Assembly (NCBI GenBank): GCA_025996815.1
Contig: BNTT01000035.1
Coordinates: 1-25,042, forward strand
Length of the DNA stretch: 25,042 bases
Direction: 5' to 3'
Source of the DNA: Bacteroidia bacterium
GTDB lineage: Bacteria > Bacteroidota > Bacteroidia > Bacteroidales > Azobacteroidaceae
Below, one piece after another: positions 23,503 to 25,042 of the stretch. The notes below the pieces were generated by a model that worked only from the letters and a program-made list of their open reading frames with translations, had not been told where the DNA came from and ran no database searches. Numbering within the stretch: position 1 is the stretch's first letter; each line of letters opens with the position of its first letter. The translations under genes were made by a program, and so were the position numbers.

Positions 23503-23754
23503 TGCCCTACGGGCAAGTTGCAGGATAATTATTAACCTGAGTTCCGGATAAGGATATTTCTAAAAGATTGAATTTCAATTGTAGAGACGCGGCGCGCCAC
23601 GTCTCTACTTTGCCAGTTAGGGCATTCATATCAATAGAAAAAAGAACGTATTTGTCAAAACCCCATAGCCCGTAGGGCTTTCACCGTGAATGCCCTACGG
23701 GCAATAATGGGTGGGTGGGGCGGTTTTTCTATTGATATGAAAGCCCTACGGGCT
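23503..23754. repeat. Cluster of GCCCTACGGGC-type palindromes
   Basis: Four 13-base palindromes: TGCCCTACGGGCA at 23503-23515 and 23691-23703, AGCCCGTAGGGCT at 23667-23679, and AGCCCTACGGGCT at 23742-23754. Two are preceded by TATTGATAT; a further TATTGATATGAATGCCCTA remnant lies on the opposite strand near 23616-23634. They look like copies of one dispersed repeat unit in both orientations. Confidence 0.75.
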
Positions 23755-23777
23755 AACCTTATCCGGAACTCAGGTTA
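23533..23777. repeat. 245-bp interval bounded by 21-bp inverted repeats
   Basis: TAACCTGAGTTCCGGATAAGG (23533-23553) is exactly repeated in reverse complement at 23757-23777. The interval holds no gene but contains several palindromes. It may be a small non-autonomous element. No clear target-site duplication was seen. Confidence 0.7.
23581..23608. repeat. 28-bp GGCGCGCC-centred palindromic repeat, copy 3
   Basis: Exact reverse complement of the copy at 7075-7102, here in non-coding DNA. Confidence 0.9.
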
Positions 23778-23823
23778 TTAAGCATTTTTTTCGATGGTTT
23801 CGGGGTTGGTTTGGTTATTGAAA

Positions 23824-24384
23824 TTATTTGTTGTACCTTTGTCCCCCAGATAAACCCTCATTAGCGGTATATTGCAGAGAATTAGGCTTTGCCAGAAGTG
23901 ACCGCTGCTGAGGGGTTATTGTTTCACTCTCATACAAAACTTCCGGTTCCTTTTCTGTACGACTGCCCTCTTTGCCAAATACAGTAGAGATAGAATTTAC
24001 CTCAACATTGTTTGCAACTGTTTTTACATTAACTCCAACAACAACATACCCGTTATCCGTTTGAATGGTTGTATAAAGCCTGTATCCATCAGTTTTCCCA
24101 TCTTTATAGCTTGTTATTGCAAAAGGTGTTTTAATTGCTTCAGGCAATTGTTTCCAAATTTCAGGTGTTAAAGCGTGCTGGTCATCTTTTTTGATATGTC
24201 GTGAAATAGTGCCGTAAGCCAAAGTGAACTTATCGCCAATTATTCCCAACTTTTTCATAAAGTCAGGAGTGGTAGCAACATCAAAATAACTACGTTGCAG
24301 TCCTTCTGTATCACCTGAAAATATCCTGTCAATCAGATTTTCAAATGTAGCCGGTTTTTCTACTATCGGTTGCTGTGCTGCCAC
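23824..24384 (-). CDS. Orphan protein, possible phage MuF-C/BECR-type nuclease domain
   Basis: A 186-aa protein read from a GTG at 24382-24384. The core (about 50-140) with AYGTISRHIKKDDQHALTPEIW, LPEAIKTPFAI and GYVVVGVNVKTVANNVEVNSISTVFG resembles C-terminal domains of phage MuF and polyvalent proteins, thought to be toxin nucleases. His63 and His70 are candidate active-site residues. This match is by eye. An ATG at 24393-24395, close behind a promoter-like sequence, is out of frame by one base at a run of five A; one added A would give a start MTKNVAAQQP. So the 5' end may be broken. No phage structural or immunity gene is next to it, so it may be a remnant of a mobile element. Confidence 0.55.
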   Translation of the reverse strand: MAAQQPIVEKPATFENLIDRIFSGDTEGLQRSYFDVATTPDFMKKLGIIGDKFTLAYGTISRHIKKDDQHALTPEIWKQLPEAIKTPFAITSYKDGKTDGYRLYTTIQTDNGYVVVGVNVKTVANNVEVNSISTVFGKEGSRTEKEPEVLYESETITPQQRSLLAKPNSLQYTANEGLSGGQRYNK

Positions 24385-24406
24385 GTTTTTGTCATTATTT
24401 TTTCTG

Positions 24407-24437
24407 CAAAGTTACTACTATTTTTTGGATTACCAAG
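24407..24437 (-). promoter_or_regulatory. Promoter-like sequence before the orphan gene
   Basis: Minus-strand -7 TAACTTTG (24407-24414) and a -33 CTTG (24434-24437) with 19 bp between them. Transcription would begin only a few bases before the ATG at 24395. Confidence 0.5.
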
Positions 24438-24451
24438 TTTTTCCCTTAGTT

Positions 24452-24475
24452 CAGCGTAGCGTCCGCGTTACGCTG
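24452..24475. repeat. Imperfect palindrome
   Basis: CAGCGTAGCG (24452-24461) pairs with CGTTACGCTG (24466-24475) around TCCG with one mismatch. It lies between divergent genes and shares TACGCTGTG with the island near 23377. Confidence 0.6.
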
Positions 24476-24529
24476 TGATGATGAAAGGCAATTATTTAGG
24501 TATTTTTTGCAAAATAAGCACAAAAAATA

Positions 24530-24561
24530 TTTGGTAGATTAAAAAAGAAGTTGTACCTTTG
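24530..24561 (+). promoter_or_regulatory. Promoter of the antitoxin/PIN toxin pair
   Basis: -33 TTTG (24530-24533) and -7 TACCTTTG (24554-24561), 20 bp apart, ending 25 bp before the start codon at 24587. A textbook Bacteroidota promoter. Confidence 0.8.
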
Positions 24562-24586
24562 CACCATCAATTTAAACAAAGATAAT

Positions 24587-24736
24587 ATGAAAACAAGTAA
24601 AGAAGCGGCAAGAGTATCCTCAAACGTGGATACTGCCACAAAAGCAACAGCAATGAAGCTCTCTAAAATTGGGGAATTTTTGTTGAGCAACAAAGAAAAA
24701 GGCACTATCGTAAACATGAGGGCAGTTTTGCGATGA
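24587..24736 (+). CDS. Small antitoxin-like protein of a VapBC-type pair
   Basis: A 49-aa protein (MKTSKEAARVSSNVDTATKA at the start, ending VNMRAVLR). It is Ser/Thr/Ala/Lys-rich with a helical C-terminal half (MKLSKIGEFLLSNKE). It overlaps the PIN-domain gene by 4 bp (ATGA), the typical arrangement for an antitoxin and its toxin, and has its own promoter. No DNA-binding domain can be recognised with confidence in so short a sequence. The shared MKTSK start with the 45-aa gene at 11928 is worth noting but short. Confidence 0.7.
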   Translation: MKTSKEAARVSSNVDTATKATAMKLSKIGEFLLSNKEKGTIVNMRAVLR

Positions 24737-25042
24737 GGTATTATTTGGACACAAATGTACTGATATTCATTTTGTTAAAAGAAAATGACAATATCCATAG
24801 AGATGTACAAAAGATTCTACATGATTATGGCGATCGCTTTTATGTTAGTGCGGTGGCAGTCAAGGAATTAGTTCACCTCTATAAGACGGGCGATATAAAA
24901 GGTAAACTGTATAAAACAGCAAAGGATTTGCTGGACGCTATAGGAAAATTTGAAATAGAGATAAAGCCTCTAAACCGGTATCATTTAGCAAAATACGCAG
25001 AGATTGACATTGTGAAAGGGCACAAAGACCCTAATGACCACA
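24733..25042 (+). CDS. PIN-domain toxin, VapC-like (partial at right edge)
   Basis: Reads MRYYLDTNVLIFILL from the ATG inside the antitoxin stop overlap and stays open to the window edge (103 residues visible). Features of PIN RNases: Asp6 in YLDTN, a conserved Glu in AVAVKELVHLY (Glu45), and the DPNDH acidic motif (99-103) that supplies the third and fourth acidic residues. VapC-type enzymes cut tRNA or rRNA and are kept inactive by their antitoxin. The last strand and helix lie outside the window. Confidence 0.85.
   Translation, partial: MRYYLDTNVLIFILLKENDNIHRDVQKILHDYGDRFYVSAVAVKELVHLYKTGDIKGKLYKTAKDLLDAIGKFEIEIKPLNRYHLAKYAEIDIVKGHKDPNDH

Larger units (their letters stand above)
23355..23823. 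other. Gene-free, palindrome-rich intergenic island
   Basis: About 470 bp between convergent genes without a credible coding frame. It holds, in order, a GCAAGGCT-CC-AGCCTTGC hairpin (23393-23410), the terminator, several GCCCTACGGGC palindromes, a 21-bp inverted repeat pair and a third copy of the GGCGCGCC palindrome. It looks like a landing site for small dispersed repeats. Confidence 0.75.

Noticed and set aside
23503..23754. Possible CRISPR array
   Set aside because: The repeated units are short palindromes in both orientations with irregular spacing and no spacers of even length, and no cas gene is near.

Overview
The window looks like chromosomal DNA of a member of the Bacteroidota, most likely Bacteroidales. 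The evidence is a SusC/SusD pair, many lipoproteins with a Cys just after a short signal peptide, start sites without a clear Shine-Dalgarno but with A/T-rich leaders, and several promoters of the phylum's type (TTTG about 20 bp before TAnnTTTG). No tRNA, rRNA, CRISPR array or complete insertion sequence was seen.

Left edge (1-1838): the C-terminal part of a single-chain type ISP restriction-modification enzyme, broken by a +1 frame change at a run of nine A. A 33-bp perfect palindrome sits in frame inside its target-recognition region. A small tandem repeat and a hairpin separate it from the next genes, which converge on it.

Centre (1839-20416): a large minus-strand carbohydrate-use region. 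Read in the direction of transcription it has three parts. (a) A lipoprotein phosphodiesterase, then a lipoprotein fusing a DUF1080-like sandwich to a PHP/amidohydrolase-like barrel, followed after 7 bp by a coupled DUF3791/DUF3990 pair that looks like a toxin-antitoxin module. (b) A SusC/SusD pair with its own promoter and a hairpin after it. (c) A promoter, a 45-aa antitoxin-like small protein, a Tat-exported Gfo/Idh/MocA oxidoreductase, a 998-aa protein with HEAT-like repeats and two DUF1080 domains, a GH20 hexosaminidase fused to a beta-propeller, an alpha/beta-hydrolase lipoprotein and a GH13-like enzyme, all with gaps of 10-18 bp. Oxidoreductase plus DUF1080 suggests glycoside breakage through 3-keto sugars next to ordinary hydrolysis by GH20 and GH13. 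SusCD would bring the products across the outer membrane. The substrate is probably an N-acetylhexosamine-containing glycan, but that is inference. No HTCS or sigma/anti-sigma regulator is present in the window.

Right part (20417-25042): AT-rich accessory DNA. A small HTH regulator gene is followed by two 17-bp direct repeats spaced 22 bp, directly upstream of a promoter for a four-gene operon of unrecognised envelope proteins (lipoprotein, anchored protein, two-helix membrane protein, secreted Ala/Lys/Glu-rich protein), ended by a terminator. Then comes a gene-free island dense in palindromic repeats, an orphan protein that may be a phage-type nuclease domain, and an antitoxin/PIN toxin pair cut by the window edge.

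The main points for follow-up are homopolymers that could switch genes on and off (A9 in the restriction enzyme, G11 in the susC signal peptide), palindromic repeats inserted in frame into genes, the domain fusions in the glycan locus, and the HTH-controlled membrane operon.
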